Shown one piece after another: positions 33,690-44,407 of a DNA stretch of 64,000 nt (its first letter is position 1; the number at the start of each line of letters is the position of its first letter). This DNA is from Anthoceros angustus (lineage: Eukaryota > Streptophyta > Anthocerotopsida > Anthocerotales > Anthocerotaceae): NCBI GenBank assembly GCA_010909165.1, contig MU008204.1, forward strand, positions 327,810 through 391,809, read 5' to 3'. The notes under the pieces were generated by a model. It was given only the letters and a program-made list of their open reading frames with translations. It ran no database searches and had not been told where the DNA came from. Position numbers and translations under genes: made by a program.

Positions 33690-34600
33690 AAAAAGACTTA
33701 TGGAAGGTAGCTGTAGATTCTGAATATAACTCTTTAGTTAAGAATTCTACATGGAAATTAGTTAAGCCACCTAAGGGGAGAAAAATAGTAACCAGCAAAT
33801 GGGTGCGCAAAATCAAGAGGAAGGGAGATGGCTCTATTGAGCGTTATAAGGCACGCCTAGTGGCAAGAGGGCTTACCCAAATTCCTGGTTTAGACTCTTT
33901 ACCTTATGCCACATATGCACCTGTAGCCAAGTTTGCTTCCTTCAGAATGATCTTTGCTCTAACTGCACAACATGATCTTGAACTCCATATGATGGATTGT
34001 AAGACAGCTTACTTATATGGTCGTCTTGAAGAAGAAATCTATATGAGACAACTAGAGGGTTATGAGGTAAAGGGCAAGGAGCACTTGGTATGCAAACTTA
34101 TCAAATGCATTTATGGCCTGAAACAATCAGGCAAACGATGGAACGTCACAATGCATGTCAAGCTACTCAAGCGAGGCTTTAGCCAAAGCAAGGCTGATGC
34201 TAGGATGTATATCTTAATATCAAGGAATGATATACTCTACCTTTTACTTTATATGGATGACGTTTTCATGGCTTCATCCTCATCTTCTCTTCTCGCCGAA
34301 ATTAAGGTTTGGCTAAGGAGTCATTTTGAAATGACCGATCTTCGAGAGATGACTTATGCACTAGGTGTTAATATTATTTGAGATCGAAGCAATAGAACTT
34401 TAAGCATAGTTCAAATGAAGTACATAAAGGAAAGCTTGGCTAAGTTTGGACTAGAGGATGCGAAGCCTGCTCCCACTCTTTTTGCTAGTGGGATACGACT
34501 CACATTAGATATGAATCCTAAAACTGATGCAGATAAGTTGGAAATGTCAGCAGTCTCATATCGACATGCTGTTGGCACCCTTATATATTACAAGTCCTAA
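33690..34600 (+). pseudogene. Copia reverse transcriptase
   Basis: Continuous from 33803 to 34381 and readable upstream to about 33692 (KDLWKVAVDSEYNSLVKNST). Motifs: SKWVRKIKRKGDGSIERYKA, RLVARGLTQ, HMMDCKTAYLYGRLEEEIYM, CKLIKCIYGLKQSGKRW, and the catalytic box LLLYMDDVFMA (about 34246-34278). A TGA at 34379-34381 interrupts before the connecting segment (QMKYIKESLAKFGLEDAKPA, 34412-34471). Synthesises cDNA from element RNA in intact relatives; here it is interrupted. Confidence 0.93.
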
Positions 34601-35220
34601 CATATCATTTGAGGTCAGTGCTTGCTCACAATTCATAGAAAATCCTGGACGAGAACACTGGATGTCAGTAAAGCGTATTCTTAGATACCTTAAGGCTACC
34701 ATGCATAATGGACTTATGTATCGACATACACCCGGCATCGACAAGCTAAGATTGACAGCTTACGCTAATGCTGATTATGCTGGTGACCCTGACACTAGGA
34801 GATATGTATCAGGTTATGTGCTTATGCTAGCCATGGCCCCCATCTCATGGTCAAGTAAGAAACAGACTACCATTGCCCTTTCTAGCACTGAGTCAGAGTG
34901 TAGATACTAACCTCAGTTGCAAAAGATATCGTATGGAGTAGGTTAGATTTAGATGAGCTTAATCATCCTCAAAATGATCCTACACCATTGTTTAGTGATA
35001 TTCAAGGGGCCATAGCCTTAGCTAGAAACCCTGTTTTTCACTCAAGAACTAAGCACATATCGGTAGAATATCACTACATAAGAGAATTGTTAGAAAACAA
35101 GACAATAGATATTAATTATATTCTAACACACGATAATTAAGCTGATTTATTAACCAAATCCCTTAGTTGGGAATTACATAGCAAACATATAAGGAACTTA
35201 GGTATATTGGATATTAAGTC
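34600..35220 (+). pseudogene. Copia RNase H and tail
   Basis: LTAYANADYAGDPDTRRYVS and PISWSSKKQTTIALSSTESE are the usual copia RNase H signatures. They are followed after one shift by AKDIVWSRL, SRTKHISVEYHYIRELLEN and ADLLTKSLS (with a stop replacing the preceding residue). Confirms orientation and the right-hand extent of the element. Confidence 0.9.
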
Positions 35221-35457
35221 CAAATCTCCTTAAGTCCATAAGTTAAGATCAGCAGTTAAGTGGGCAAATTAAAGGTTAACCTTAACTCTTCAGTCCACAC
35301 ATTTTGTCTAGATAATCTAGTTCTTCTTCTATTTCTAATTGCTCTTCGTAATACTCCATAGATTCCATATTGAGTGCCCACATAGATCCTAAGAAATAGA
35401 AGAACTAGGTTTAGGCTTAATAATAATATGTATAATTAATATAATTTTAATTAAACC

Positions 35458-35691
35458 CTAACATCCAAGATACTTACTATATGAATGCACGGTGTGTCCC
35501 TCATATTCCTTACATGGGATACTACTAAGCCACACCATATGAAGACCAGTTTTCTTACAAGTGTATTCATGAGGAGGCTTGGAGTCTTCAACACCACCAC
35601 GGCATATTAAGTATACTATCTCTGTTAAGTTTCCCATGGGAAGATGCTGGTCTGGTACTCTGAAGCAACCCTCTGCCTCCTTAGTTGTCAT
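35458..35691 (-). CDS. Unrecognised 77-codon ORF or exon
   Basis: Reads EGCFRVPDQHLPMGNLTEIV, LICRGGVEDSKPPHEYTCKK and WLSSIPCKEYEG. Balanced, Cys-containing composition looks coding rather than random, but no family is recognised. It could be a single exon of a larger gene or element debris right of the copia copy. Confidence 0.25.
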   Translation of the reverse strand: MTTKEAEGCFRVPDQHLPMGNLTEIVYLICRGGVEDSKPPHEYTCKKTGLHMVWLSSIPCKEYEGHTVHSYSKYLGC

Positions 35692-36189
35692 TTTTGGGGC
35701 AGAAATTCTTTCCGACTCAAGTGGTCCCTACACCCTTGTCTCATCCTCCCCACAGACGCAATTGAGGCAAATCTGCCCCGCTCGTCTATGTTCTGGACGG
35801 CTAAGGGATGGGCGCGCCTCGGGGGGCGTCTATCGTTGAGATGCCTTGCCGACGGCGGCGTCGGAGATGGCGGCATCTTGCAGCTCGGCGTCGCGGCTAA
35901 GCTCGCGGTCTTCCTGTTCGAGAGACGGACGGGGAATAGATTGCTTGCATTTTAAGTTTTTTTATTATTTATTATTAATTTCTGCAAATTCATTTCTTTT
36001 TATTAAAAGCTTAAATTTTCTTTATGCTTTTAAGTCAACTTTTACCTAAGATTTAGTTTTCGGATTTAGGCCTATTTTGGCTCATTTAGAAGCCAGTAAA
36101 ATAATTTATTTAATCACCCTCAGATCATAGTGAGTGGGAGTGATGAAATATACTAGGTTTAGGGCACATTTACTTCAAAATTATTTTAT

Positions 36190-36972
36190 GCCTAGGGCAC
36201 TAAGTAGTTTCCTTAGGTAGTTAGTTGTTATATTGGTTACAACCACTTATGGTTACAACCAGATATGGTAGTTACAATAACTTATGGTTGTAACTATCGA
36301 CTACCTCCACTATATAATATTCTCCTGTACTTTCTATTATTCAAGCAATACTACAAACAAGCTTTATGCAAGTGTGTGCCGGATTCTCATCAGGCCCATG
36401 GTAAAAAAAGAGAAGACCCTGGAAAATATCCAAAAGAGAACCGCTCCACGTCGCCAAGAACAATAAACCGCAATGCCCTAAACCGAAAAAACAGCATTGC
36501 AACAATCGCAACCCGGCACCCACACCCCCTAGCCCACACCACCGTACTCCGAAAATGCACTTGTCCAGCCACTTCGTAAGTCCGCGCCTACCTTACTACA
36601 TTGTAAAAGTGCATATGCCCTACTACATTGGAAAACCACACTTGCCCTGGAACGCCGCCAAAACCGATAGCCTACCTGCTAAACCGCTACCGGCGCCGCA
36701 AAAACTACACCTGGCCGCGAAACCCCTCATCAAAAACCGCTACTCCCCACTAGATCGGCGGTCATGGACCCTAGCCGCACTTGTGGACACGGAGGCAGAG
36801 CCCGAGCCCGTGGCAGACGCGAGCCTGAGCCCGCGCAGACCCACGAGCCCGACCCCGCTCATTCTGTGCACCCATGCAGACCCGGGAGCGCCATGGAGCG
36901 CCTAGAAGCCAAGGTCCACAGGGACAGGGCCAAGCAAGTGGGCGTGCGGTTTAGGGTTTATGGTTTAGCATA
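36190..36972 (+). other. Possible LTR/leader and gag start of another retroelement
   Basis: TGTTATATTGGTTACAACC at 36225 begins an AT-rich stretch with repeated GGTTACAACCA motifs and a TATATAATATTC box (about 36311). An Arg/Pro-rich ORF starts at 36764 (MDPSRTCGHGGRARARGRRE) and reaches MERLEAKVHRD. TATTGGTTACAACCAC also precedes the chromodomain remnant at about 58528. No second LTR here. Confidence 0.3.
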
Positions 36973-37985
36973 GGAGAGCATAGGGCTAACTAAGCATCAA
37001 CTCCAAGCTGAGGGACGTACACACGGTATCTGAAGCCATGGCATCAACATCCTTGTGCAACTTCGCGCTACTCCTGCTGCTTTCTGTCACATTCTATGAG
37101 CACTGGACAGCCTTATGTATCTCTCTATCATGCTGGCCCACATCAAATGCTTTTGGTTTCCACCTTCCCAAGCTCCAAGACCTCGCTCATGTGTAGGGCA
37201 GGCAGCAGTTGAGAGGGCCAACGCTATGGTGAAGCGGCGATGGGGGCATGCTTGCCATATTTGTCATGCTACGCTCCAATCCCTAATGAGTAGCTCGTAG
37301 TCAACCAGCATTCGAGTCCATGACCATGACCTCTAGCATTATCAAATTGGATATGACTCAACACTCGAGCTGCAACATCCGGTCTCTGAGAGACACCAAT
37401 GTGGCCGCTGCAAGGATCACCACCAGGCACGGTGGCCTTGTGCTATCCAAGTACTCCGATTCAGCATGCATCAGATAGTTGGTGAGTGTCCAGACATGGA
37501 TGTATGCATGCACTTATTAATTCCTAGCTCCCAGAAGGTCGTGCATGCCCCGAGCCAGAGTCGATTGAACTAGTGTGTGTGAAGTGGGAATACATTCATC
37601 GCACTTTGCTCTACCTGAATTGGGACACCTGTTGCAGTTGAGGTTATGCTTCCTTGCGAGAGTCTTTAGGTGTGAGGCGTGCGAGACATGGTGACATTGT
37701 GGCCTGGTTAGGTGGGCATACATATGAGATAGGAACTTAGGATTTGTATCCTATGTCTTAATATGCATATTTTATTTTCCAAATTACATATCTATAAAAA
37801 AGAAATAGCAAGGGTTTAGGGACATTCAAGAAATAAAAGTGAGATAAATAAATAAGGGTTATCCCCAACCACTGAGGAGTGGTTAAGAGCATAAAATGTA
37901 TTTTATTGAAGGCCTAGGCTGGAGAATTTCTCGATCCCAACGTGGAAAAGGAGAAGCGACGCCATGAACCATATTCTCATTGCCG
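36973..37985. other. No recognised gene
   Basis: About 1 kb without a convincing ORF or motif. Confidence 0.5.
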
Positions 37986-37987
37986 CG

Positions 37988-38140
37988 AAACATATTTTTT
38001 TGAATCATTTTGATTCAATATTTTGAAACATTCCAAGTGTTTAAGATGCACTCCTATAATCAATATTTTTGAGAATCATTTTGATTCAATATTTTGAAAC
38101 AATGCAAGTATTTAGGATGCACTGCTATAATCAATTTGAG
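37988..38140 (+). repeat. ~75-bp tandem duplication
   Basis: GAATCATTTTGATTCAATAT and the following ATTTTGAAACA through CTATAATCAAT occur twice. The right copy covers the stop codon of the minus-strand RING-H2 ORF. Confidence 0.92.
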
Positions 38141-38406
38141 TCTCCAGAAGCTAAAATATATGCAGATGGGTCGAATGGAGGTTCTCTCCATTCACTACGT
38201 GGAGCACGTCTTCGTTTTGGATATCTTGGAATACAAAGATCATCATCCAAAGGTTGCCTACAAAGAGGACATGTTGTGCTTTGCCCTTGGTTCGCCCATC
38301 CAATAATACATTGTTTATGAAACGTATGTTTACAGATGTTTAACGTGATAACACTTTCATCTTTTAAGGCCAAAAGGCAAATGCTACACTCCTCCTCCCT
38401 AGCCAT
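38131..38406 (-). CDS. Small RING-H2 finger protein (putative E3 ubiquitin ligase), 91 aa
   Basis: A complete ATG-to-TGA ORF. Ligands fit C3H2C3: C7-x2-C10-x14-C25-x1-H27-x2-H30-x2-C33-x12-C46-x2-C49, with the IIGW segment after the fifth pair and a Pro after C46 as in RING-H2 domains that recruit E2 enzymes. The domain is at residues 5-52; the tail is basic (YPKRRRAPRSEW) then ends ILASGDSN. No membrane segment. An in-frame TAA lies upstream of the ATG. Length is at the low end for plant RING-H2 proteins; it might be one exon of a longer gene, and I see no proof of expression. A ~75-bp repeat spans its stop. Confidence 0.7.
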   Translation of the reverse strand: MAREEECSICLLALKDESVITLNICKHTFHKQCIIGWANQGQSTTCPLCRQPLDDDLCIPRYPKRRRAPRSEWREPPFDPSAYILASGDSN

Positions 38407-38419
38407 CGTATTTATCTTC

Positions 38420-38630
38420 TTCGATTAGAAAAAATTCTTCTTCTTGTGTATAACTCTTTATATCTTTATATTTAAAAAAAGATATTTTTCTTGAGTATAT
38501 CTCTTTGTCCCTGGGATTGGAAAACAAAATCTTCTTCTTGTGTTATCTCTTGGGTTATAAAAATAATTCTTCTTATTGTGTTTATCTCTTTATCTCTTGG
38601 CCTATAAAAATTTGAAGAAACCGAAGAATT
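38420..38630 (+). repeat. Degenerate ~55-60-bp tandem repeats
   Basis: Four units of TTCTTCTTGTGT, TATCTCTTT and an A-rich linker upstream of the RING ORF start (minus strand). Confidence 0.7.
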
Positions 38631-38889
38631 ATCAAAAAAATTAAAAACACTTTATCTCTTGAACCTACAGTGCCCTTTCGGATAGAAGAAACAAGAGACG
38701 CGCACTAAGATGCAGACTCGTTATTTATACCAGCTCATAAGAGTTTTAACTAAGAATTTATCAATTTAGCTTGTACTTGTTATCCATAATAGCAGACGGG
38801 AGCTCTAAACAGGAAGTTACTAAATTGGCTTATAAATTTCGTCCACGGAAAAAACAATAGCTCATAAATTCAATTAAAAAGTTAGACGG

Positions 38890-39225
38890 GCACATTGCCA
38901 ATGGGGGAATTCGTCACCAACATTCGCAATGCTGGCCTCTACAACGTGTCCAGGCTTCCGATTCTGAGGAATGTCAACTTGGGTGCATCACGAGCCGGGA
39001 TTCCCTTCTTCCTGTTTCCGCCTGTGAATGCGGAGTACAAGCTTGACATTCTAGGGTCTTGAATGACATTAACCTCACTGCGTCTGGCTCCTCAATGGGC
39101 TCTCAACGGCCATATCATAGTGCACATCCTCAAAGGGTCCACCAGCCTGGAGATCGCAGGCAAATTTATGCTTCCTCAACCAAAGCATGCTGTCCCAACT
39201 CTTGAACTCATCCCGGTGCAATTAC
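38890..39225 (+). pseudogene. 11S globulin (legumin-type cupin) fragment
   Basis: The frame from 38899 reads FVTNIRNAGLYNVSRLPILR then NVNLGASRAGI. This matches the strand of the C-terminal cupin barrel of seed/spore 11S globulins (N-x-x-x-LPIL-x-L-x-LSA). After a stop and a non-matching stretch, LAPQWALNGHIIVHILKGST, SLEIAG and KFMLPQPKHAV follow. These correspond to the APHW-LNAH-I-YV-KG and G-L-VPQ-HAV motifs of the same barrel. Storage globulins are vacuolar proteins. Only about 110 codons remain, with a stop and probable indels, and no exon context, so it is a pseudogene. Family assignment is by motif order from memory. Confidence 0.6.
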
Positions 39226-39425
39226 AGGCCATTCGTTGAGGCTCCTGCACTCAGGACATCCGTTTACCGTGACCGCAATGGAATAGACAGATCGGGGAAC
39301 GCCGGGAGAGGCCAGCTTTCCTGATTCCAGAACGTGGTCGGGATTTCCGTCCACATCTGTCCACCAGCTCTCATTGTCTGTCCACCCGACTTCTTTCCAA
39401 CATGCGCCCTCAATGATGCTTCTCT

Positions 39426-42400
39426 TCAGCTTGGCCTACAATGTCTTAGCCTTGCCTGGCTTTGGGGATGAAAAGAATCCCCGACCAGAAAACTATGCAC
39501 CTTTCCGTCCATGTCTGTCCACCAGCTCTCACCCGGCTGCTTCCATGCCCTGGTTTCTACTCGCGCTGCCTGCATCCTTTGTGCCGATTCCCACATCTTG
39601 GCTCCCGTGTATATATTCGACATCAAGACATATGCTGCAGCATCTTTCTCGTCCAGCTTCACTGCTTCGTTGAAAGCATGGCATCCCACCTCCACATTGC
39701 CCCACTTTTGACAAGCACCTAATAGAGTGTGCCAAACTGCAGGGGTAGCCAGTACAGGCATTCTCGTTACCAAAGCTAGTGCCTCGTCCAGTTGGCCTGC
39801 ACGGCCCAGGAGATCTAGCATGCATGTGTAGTGTTCCACTGTAGGACTAACGCCGTAGTGTGAGGTCATAGACTCGAAGTACTCTCTCCCCTTGTCCACT
39901 AGTCCCGCATGACTGCATACTGTTAGTACACTGAGGAATGTGATGCCAACTGGCTGTTTACCATCCCCCCTCATTCTCTGGACCAACTTGAAGACCACTT
40001 CACTGGCTCCTTGACAGGCGTAGCCTGCAATCAGTGCACTCCAGGTGACAACGTCTTTTTCGGGCAACGCATCAAACACCCGCTGTGCATCAATCATGCT
40101 TCCAGACTTTCCATACATGTATATCAAGCCATTAGCTACAGACCCATCAGCTTGAAGCCCTTGTTGTTCAACTTGTGCATGTAGCTGCCTTCCAAGGTGC
40201 AAGGCTGCCACATTTGCACATGCCTGCAAGAGGCATACAAATGTCACGGAATCAGGTACCGCTATGCCTTCTTCCTGCATAGCGCTGTAATGACGAAGGG
40301 CTTCCTGGCACATGCCCTGGTGTGAATACCCTGCAATTAGAGCTGTCCATGTCACCACACCCTTCTGACCAAGTCCGTCAAACACTTTCTGTGCGTCGTC
40401 TAGGCTGCCACACCTTGCATACATGTTCACTAAACTGTTGGCTACAAACGCATCGCTTTCATGTCCCAATTTTCTAATTTGTGCATGAAGCTGATTCCCC
40501 TTCTGCAAAGCTGGAGTGCCCACACTTGCACATGCCTGCAGGAGACAAACAAATGTAACAGGATCGGGTAGGGCGATCCCTTCAGCCTGCATAACACTGT
40601 AAAGATCAAGGGCTTCCAGGCCCATGCCCTGCTGGGAATAACCTGCTATCATGGAATTCCAGGTCACCACGTCCTTTTGACGAAGTCCATCAAACACTCT
40701 CTGAGCATCTTCCAAGCTGTCACACTTGGCATACATGTTCACCAAACTGTTGGATACAACCACGTCATCTTGATGTCCTAACTCTATAATTTGCTCATGA
40801 AGCTGCCTCCCTCTCTCCAAAGCTGCCGTGCCCACACTTGCACATGCCTGCAGGAGGCAAACAAATGTCACCGTATCAGGTACAGCCATGCCATCTTCTT
40901 GCATGGCACTGTACAGATGAAGCGCTTCCTGCCCCATGCCCTGCTGGGAATACCCTCCCATAATAGCATTCCAGGTTACCACATCCTTTTGACTCAGCCC
41001 ATCAAACACTCTGTGAGCATCCTCTATGCTGCCACATTTTGCGTACATCTTCACCAAACTACTGGCTACAAACACATCAGCTTCATGTTCTCGTTCTCTG
41101 ATTTGTGCATGAAGCTGCTTTCCCCTCTCCAAACCTGGGTTGCCCAGACTTGCACATGCCTGTAGGAGGCACACAAATGTCACAGAATTAGGTTCAACCA
41201 TGCCTCCTTCTTGCATAACATTGTAGAGACGAAAGGCTTCCTGCACCATGCCCTGATAGGAACACCCTGCTATCATGGCGTTCCAGGTAACCACATCTTT
41301 TCGCCCCAGTCCAGCAAACTCTCTCTGAGAATCGGCTAGGCTTCCACACTTTGCGTACATGTTTACCAAACTGTTAGCTACAAACACATCAGCTTCATGT
41401 CCTATCTCTCTTATTTGTGCATGAAGCTGCTTTCCCTTTTCCAATGCTGGGGTGCCCACAGTTGCACATGCCTGCAGCAGGCACACAAAAGTTACAGAAT
41501 TGGGTATAGCGATGCCTTCTTCCTGCATAGCACTGTAAAGACGAAGGGCTTCATGCCCCATGCCGTGCTGGGAATAACCAGCAATTAGAGCAGTCCAGGT
41601 CACCACATCTTTGTGACCCAGTCCTTCGAACACTTTCTGAGCATCTTTTAGGCTGCCGCACTTTGCATACATATGTACTAAATTGTTGGCTATGAGTACA
41701 TCAGCTTGGTATCCTCGCTCTGTAATGTGCCCATGCAGCTGCTTCCCCACCTCTAAAGCTGTGGGACCAATACCTGCATATGCCTGCAGGAGACAAACAT
41801 ATGTTACAGAATTGGGTAGAGCAAGACCTTCTTCTTGCATTGCATTGTAAAGGCCATGGGCTTGCCAGCCCAAGCCCTGCTGAGAATATCCTGTAATTAG
41901 GGCAGTCCAGGTCACCACATCTTTCTGACCAAGTCCATCAAACACTCTCTGAGCATCTTCCAGGCTGCCACACTTTGCATACATGTTTACCAAACTGTTG
42001 GCCATTGACACATCAGCTTGATGCCCTTGCTCTGTAATTTGAATATGAAGCTCCCTCCCCTTCTCCAAAGCTGGGCTGCCCATACTTGCACATGCCTTCA
42101 GGAGGCACAAAAACGTCACCGCATTGGGTACAGCTTTACCTATTTCTTGCATCGCCCTGTAGAGGTGAAGGGCTTTCTCAGCCATGCCTTGCTGGGAATA
42201 TCCTGCTATCATAACATTCCACGTCACCACATCCTTTCGAACTAGGCTGTCAAAGACCCTTTGGGCATCCTCCAAGCTGTCACACTTTGCATACATGTCT
42301 ACCAAACTATTCGCTACAAACACATCATCTTGATATCCTTGTTTTCTGATTTGCGCATGGAGTTGCTTCCCCTTGTCCAAAGCTGGACTGCCCACACTTG

Positions 42401-43667
42401 CACATGCCTGAAGGAGGCACATAAATGTCACAACATCGGGTACAGTGACGCCTCCTTCTTGCATAACAGAGTAGAGACGAAGGGCTTCCAGCCCCATGCC
42501 CTGCTTGGAATACCCTGCTATCATGGCATTCCACGTCACCACATCTTTTTGACCGAGTTCGTCAAATACCCTCTGTGCATCCGTTAGGCTGCCACACTTT
42601 GCATACATATTTACCAAACTGTTGGCTACAAATATATCAGCTTCATGTCCTTGTTCCCTGATTTGTGCATGAATCCCCTTCCCCTTGTCCAAAGCTGAAG
42701 TGCCCACAATTGCACATGCCTGCAGGAGGCATACAAATGTCACAGAATGGGATACAGCAATTCCTTCTTCTTGCATAGCACTGTAGAGACGAAGAGCTTC
42801 GTGGCCCATGCCCTGCTGGGAATACCCAGCGATGAGAGCAGTCCAGGTGACCACATCTTTGTGACCAAGTCCTTCGAATACAGTCTGGGCATCTTCCAAG
42901 CTGCCACACTTTGCATACATGTTCACCAAGCAAGTCCGGACAAAAAGATCAGACTCCACCCCACTGGCCAACACATCAGCATGCACCTGCTGCCCAGCTT
43001 TCAGGTCTAATTCCATTGCACAAGCCTGAAGGGCTGCCACAAAGACATGGCCATCTGGTTTCACACTGGACCTTCGCATCTTCTGATACAGGTGTACAGC
43101 CTCCTTGTGCTGCCCGTGTTTTGCGTGGGCAGAAATTATGGCAGACCACGTGAAGGCATCTGGTTCGGGAATCAATTGTAACACATCCATTGCGTCTTGC
43201 AACCTGCCATGAGAAGCATACATTCGCAGAAGTTGGGTGCCCAGGAACGTGTCCGACTGATACCCCTGTTCCACCATAAAGGCATGCACTCTGCGACCCA
43301 GAACAAGATCGTTCTGAGCCACACATCTCCTCAAGACAGTAGAGAAGAGAGATTTGGAAATACAACGGTCTGTCTGAACCAGAGCTCCCAAAGCCTCAAC
43401 AGCCTCAGTGACATGGCCCTTACCACATAGCTTGCTAACGATTTCAGCCGTCAAGCCCCCTTCGTATCCTGCAGGCCTGCGGTCAGGATCCCAGGCTGGC
43501 TTACTGAGATTGTTCTGCCACGGGACCTCCTGGGACTGCATTTGCCGGCAGTCAGGTGAACAGAGGCTCCTCTTTTCCTGCCCTCCAATGCGGGGTCCAG
43601 AAAAGCTTGTTGGCACAGCTGCACCCGAGGACAACCCTCGCTGGAGAATCCGTCTCCAGCGAGACAT
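39426..43667 (-). CDS. PLS-class pentatricopeptide repeat protein with E/E+ domains, 1413 aa
   Basis: Intronless complete ORF; an in-frame TAG lies two codons upstream of the ATG. Residues 1-50 are Arg/Ser-rich (MSRWRRILQRGLSSGAAV), a probable mitochondrial or plastid presequence. From about residue 100 PPR motifs run as P-L-S triplets. Ten triplets of 104 aa (312 bp) are highly alike, each with VVTW(N/T)A-I-GYS-QG, VTF-CLLQACA and VANSLVNMYAKCGSLEDAQ. A C-terminal L2/S2 pair, E1/E2 and E+ follow (VWHTLLGACQKWGNVEVG; PGESWWTDMDGKVHSFLVGD). The protein stops just after FHPQSQARLRHCRPS, with no DYW deaminase domain. Such E+ proteins bind organelle RNA and, in known cases, recruit a DYW partner in trans for C-to-U editing. 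It is very long for the class. A diverged paralog lies at 46051-53097 in the same orientation. Confidence 0.95.
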   Translation of the reverse strand: MSRWRRILQRGLSSGAAVPTSFSGPRIGGQEKRSLCSPDCRQMQSQEVPWQNNLSKPAWDPDRRPAGYEGGLTAEIVSKLCGKGHVTEAVEALGALVQTDRCISKSLFSTVLRRCVAQNDLVLGRRVHAFMVEQGYQSDTFLGTQLLRMYASHGRLQDAMDVLQLIPEPDAFTWSAIISAHAKHGQHKEAVHLYQKMRRSSVKPDGHVFVAALQACAMELDLKAGQQVHADVLASGVESDLFVRTCLVNMYAKCGSLEDAQTVFEGLGHKDVVTWTALIAGYSQQGMGHEALRLYSAMQEEGIAVSHSVTFVCLLQACAIVGTSALDKGKGIHAQIREQGHEADIFVANSLVNMYAKCGSLTDAQRVFDELGQKDVVTWNAMIAGYSKQGMGLEALRLYSVMQEGGVTVPDVVTFMCLLQACASVGSPALDKGKQLHAQIRKQGYQDDVFVANSLVDMYAKCDSLEDAQRVFDSLVRKDVVTWNVMIAGYSQQGMAEKALHLYRAMQEIGKAVPNAVTFLCLLKACASMGSPALEKGRELHIQITEQGHQADVSMANSLVNMYAKCGSLEDAQRVFDGLGQKDVVTWTALITGYSQQGLGWQAHGLYNAMQEEGLALPNSVTYVCLLQAYAGIGPTALEVGKQLHGHITERGYQADVLIANNLVHMYAKCGSLKDAQKVFEGLGHKDVVTWTALIAGYSQHGMGHEALRLYSAMQEEGIAIPNSVTFVCLLQACATVGTPALEKGKQLHAQIREIGHEADVFVANSLVNMYAKCGSLADSQREFAGLGRKDVVTWNAMIAGCSYQGMVQEAFRLYNVMQEGGMVEPNSVTFVCLLQACASLGNPGLERGKQLHAQIREREHEADVFVASSLVKMYAKCGSIEDAHRVFDGLSQKDVVTWNAIMGGYSQQGMGQEALHLYSAMQEDGMAVPDTVTFVCLLQACASVGTAALERGRQLHEQIIELGHQDDVVVSNSLVNMYAKCDSLEDAQRVFDGLRQKDVVTWNSMIAGYSQQGMGLEALDLYSVMQAEGIALPDPVTFVCLLQACASVGTPALQKGNQLHAQIRKLGHESDAFVANSLVNMYARCGSLDDAQKVFDGLGQKGVVTWTALIAGYSHQGMCQEALRHYSAMQEEGIAVPDSVTFVCLLQACANVAALHLGRQLHAQVEQQGLQADGSVANGLIYMYGKSGSMIDAQRVFDALPEKDVVTWSALIAGYACQGASEVVFKLVQRMRGDGKQPVGITFLSVLTVCSHAGLVDKGREYFESMTSHYGVSPTVEHYTCMLDLLGRAGQLDEALALVTRMPVLATPAVWHTLLGACQKWGNVEVGCHAFNEAVKLDEKDAAAYVLMSNIYTGAKMWESAQRMQAARVETRAWKQPGESWWTDMDGKVHSFLVGDSFHPQSQARLRHCRPS

Positions 43668-44407
43668 CCTCTAAGACGAGCGGGATTTCTTGCAAGGGCG
43701 AAGGATTGCTGACTACCCAGAGGGTGGCTCCTTGCGGTGGGGTGTGGGCGGGCTCTTCCTATCACACACGTCGAGCCACCCATCGTTCGCAGGAGCACGC
43801 TAAACCAACGGATTCGAAAAATGTTACCACCTGAATTCACAGGAGCTGCCCCTGGCAATGATGGCAAGGTCGGATCTGCGACCCAAATGGGCAACAGCAA
43901 ATCGATTCTACACAGTCAGCGTGCATGACAGGCAGGAATGTACCTACATAAGTGCACCACAGCATACAAACATAGGTAGCCCCTGGGACAGTCCCTGTGA
44001 GGGACTTAGCCCAGGATTCCAGGGATACAGTAGCCAGCACACGTATTGTCCTAACTAACGTCGAGTGTAAGCAGGAAGTTTGGAAGTGTCGTATATAGGC
44101 AAGTTTACACAGAGGATCTCGTTTGTGGAGAGGGAACCTTCCCTCTCAAGGCAGTCGGGATATTCCTTAAGGTAATCGGGATATGTCCAAATGTCCTTAA
44201 AAAGCAGATCAGGATACGTGGATGTTCCGCGGAATTATGTTTGTGCAATTCTTTTTTCTCGATGGGCAGATCGGGATACGTAGATGTTCCGCAGAATTAT
44301 TTTTGTACAATTCTCTTTTCTCGATGGTTTAGGGTTGCAAGCGTCGTTGCTTGAGAATTAGCTTGGCCAAGTTTAACATCCTACGTCTATTACTTAATCG
44401 ATTTTGT
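43668..44407. other. Upstream region of the PPR gene
   Basis: No recognised gene. Two related segments carry CAGATC(A/G)GGATACGT(G/A)GATGTTCCG (split here by variants) at about 44205 and 44266. No clear TATA box for the minus-strand PPR gene could be chosen. Confidence 0.4.

Larger units (their letters stand above)
32530..35230 (+). mobile_element. Truncated Ty1/copia retrotransposon (integrase, RT, RNase H)
   Basis: A contiguous pol remnant in the Pseudoviridae order integrase, reverse transcriptase, RNase H. Gag, protease and both LTRs are not seen; the left border is abrupt within the integrase core near 32530 and the right end fades after about 35230. Several in-frame stops and frameshifts show that it is inactive. 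GC content is lower than in the flanks, consistent with an independent insertion. Confidence 0.9.
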
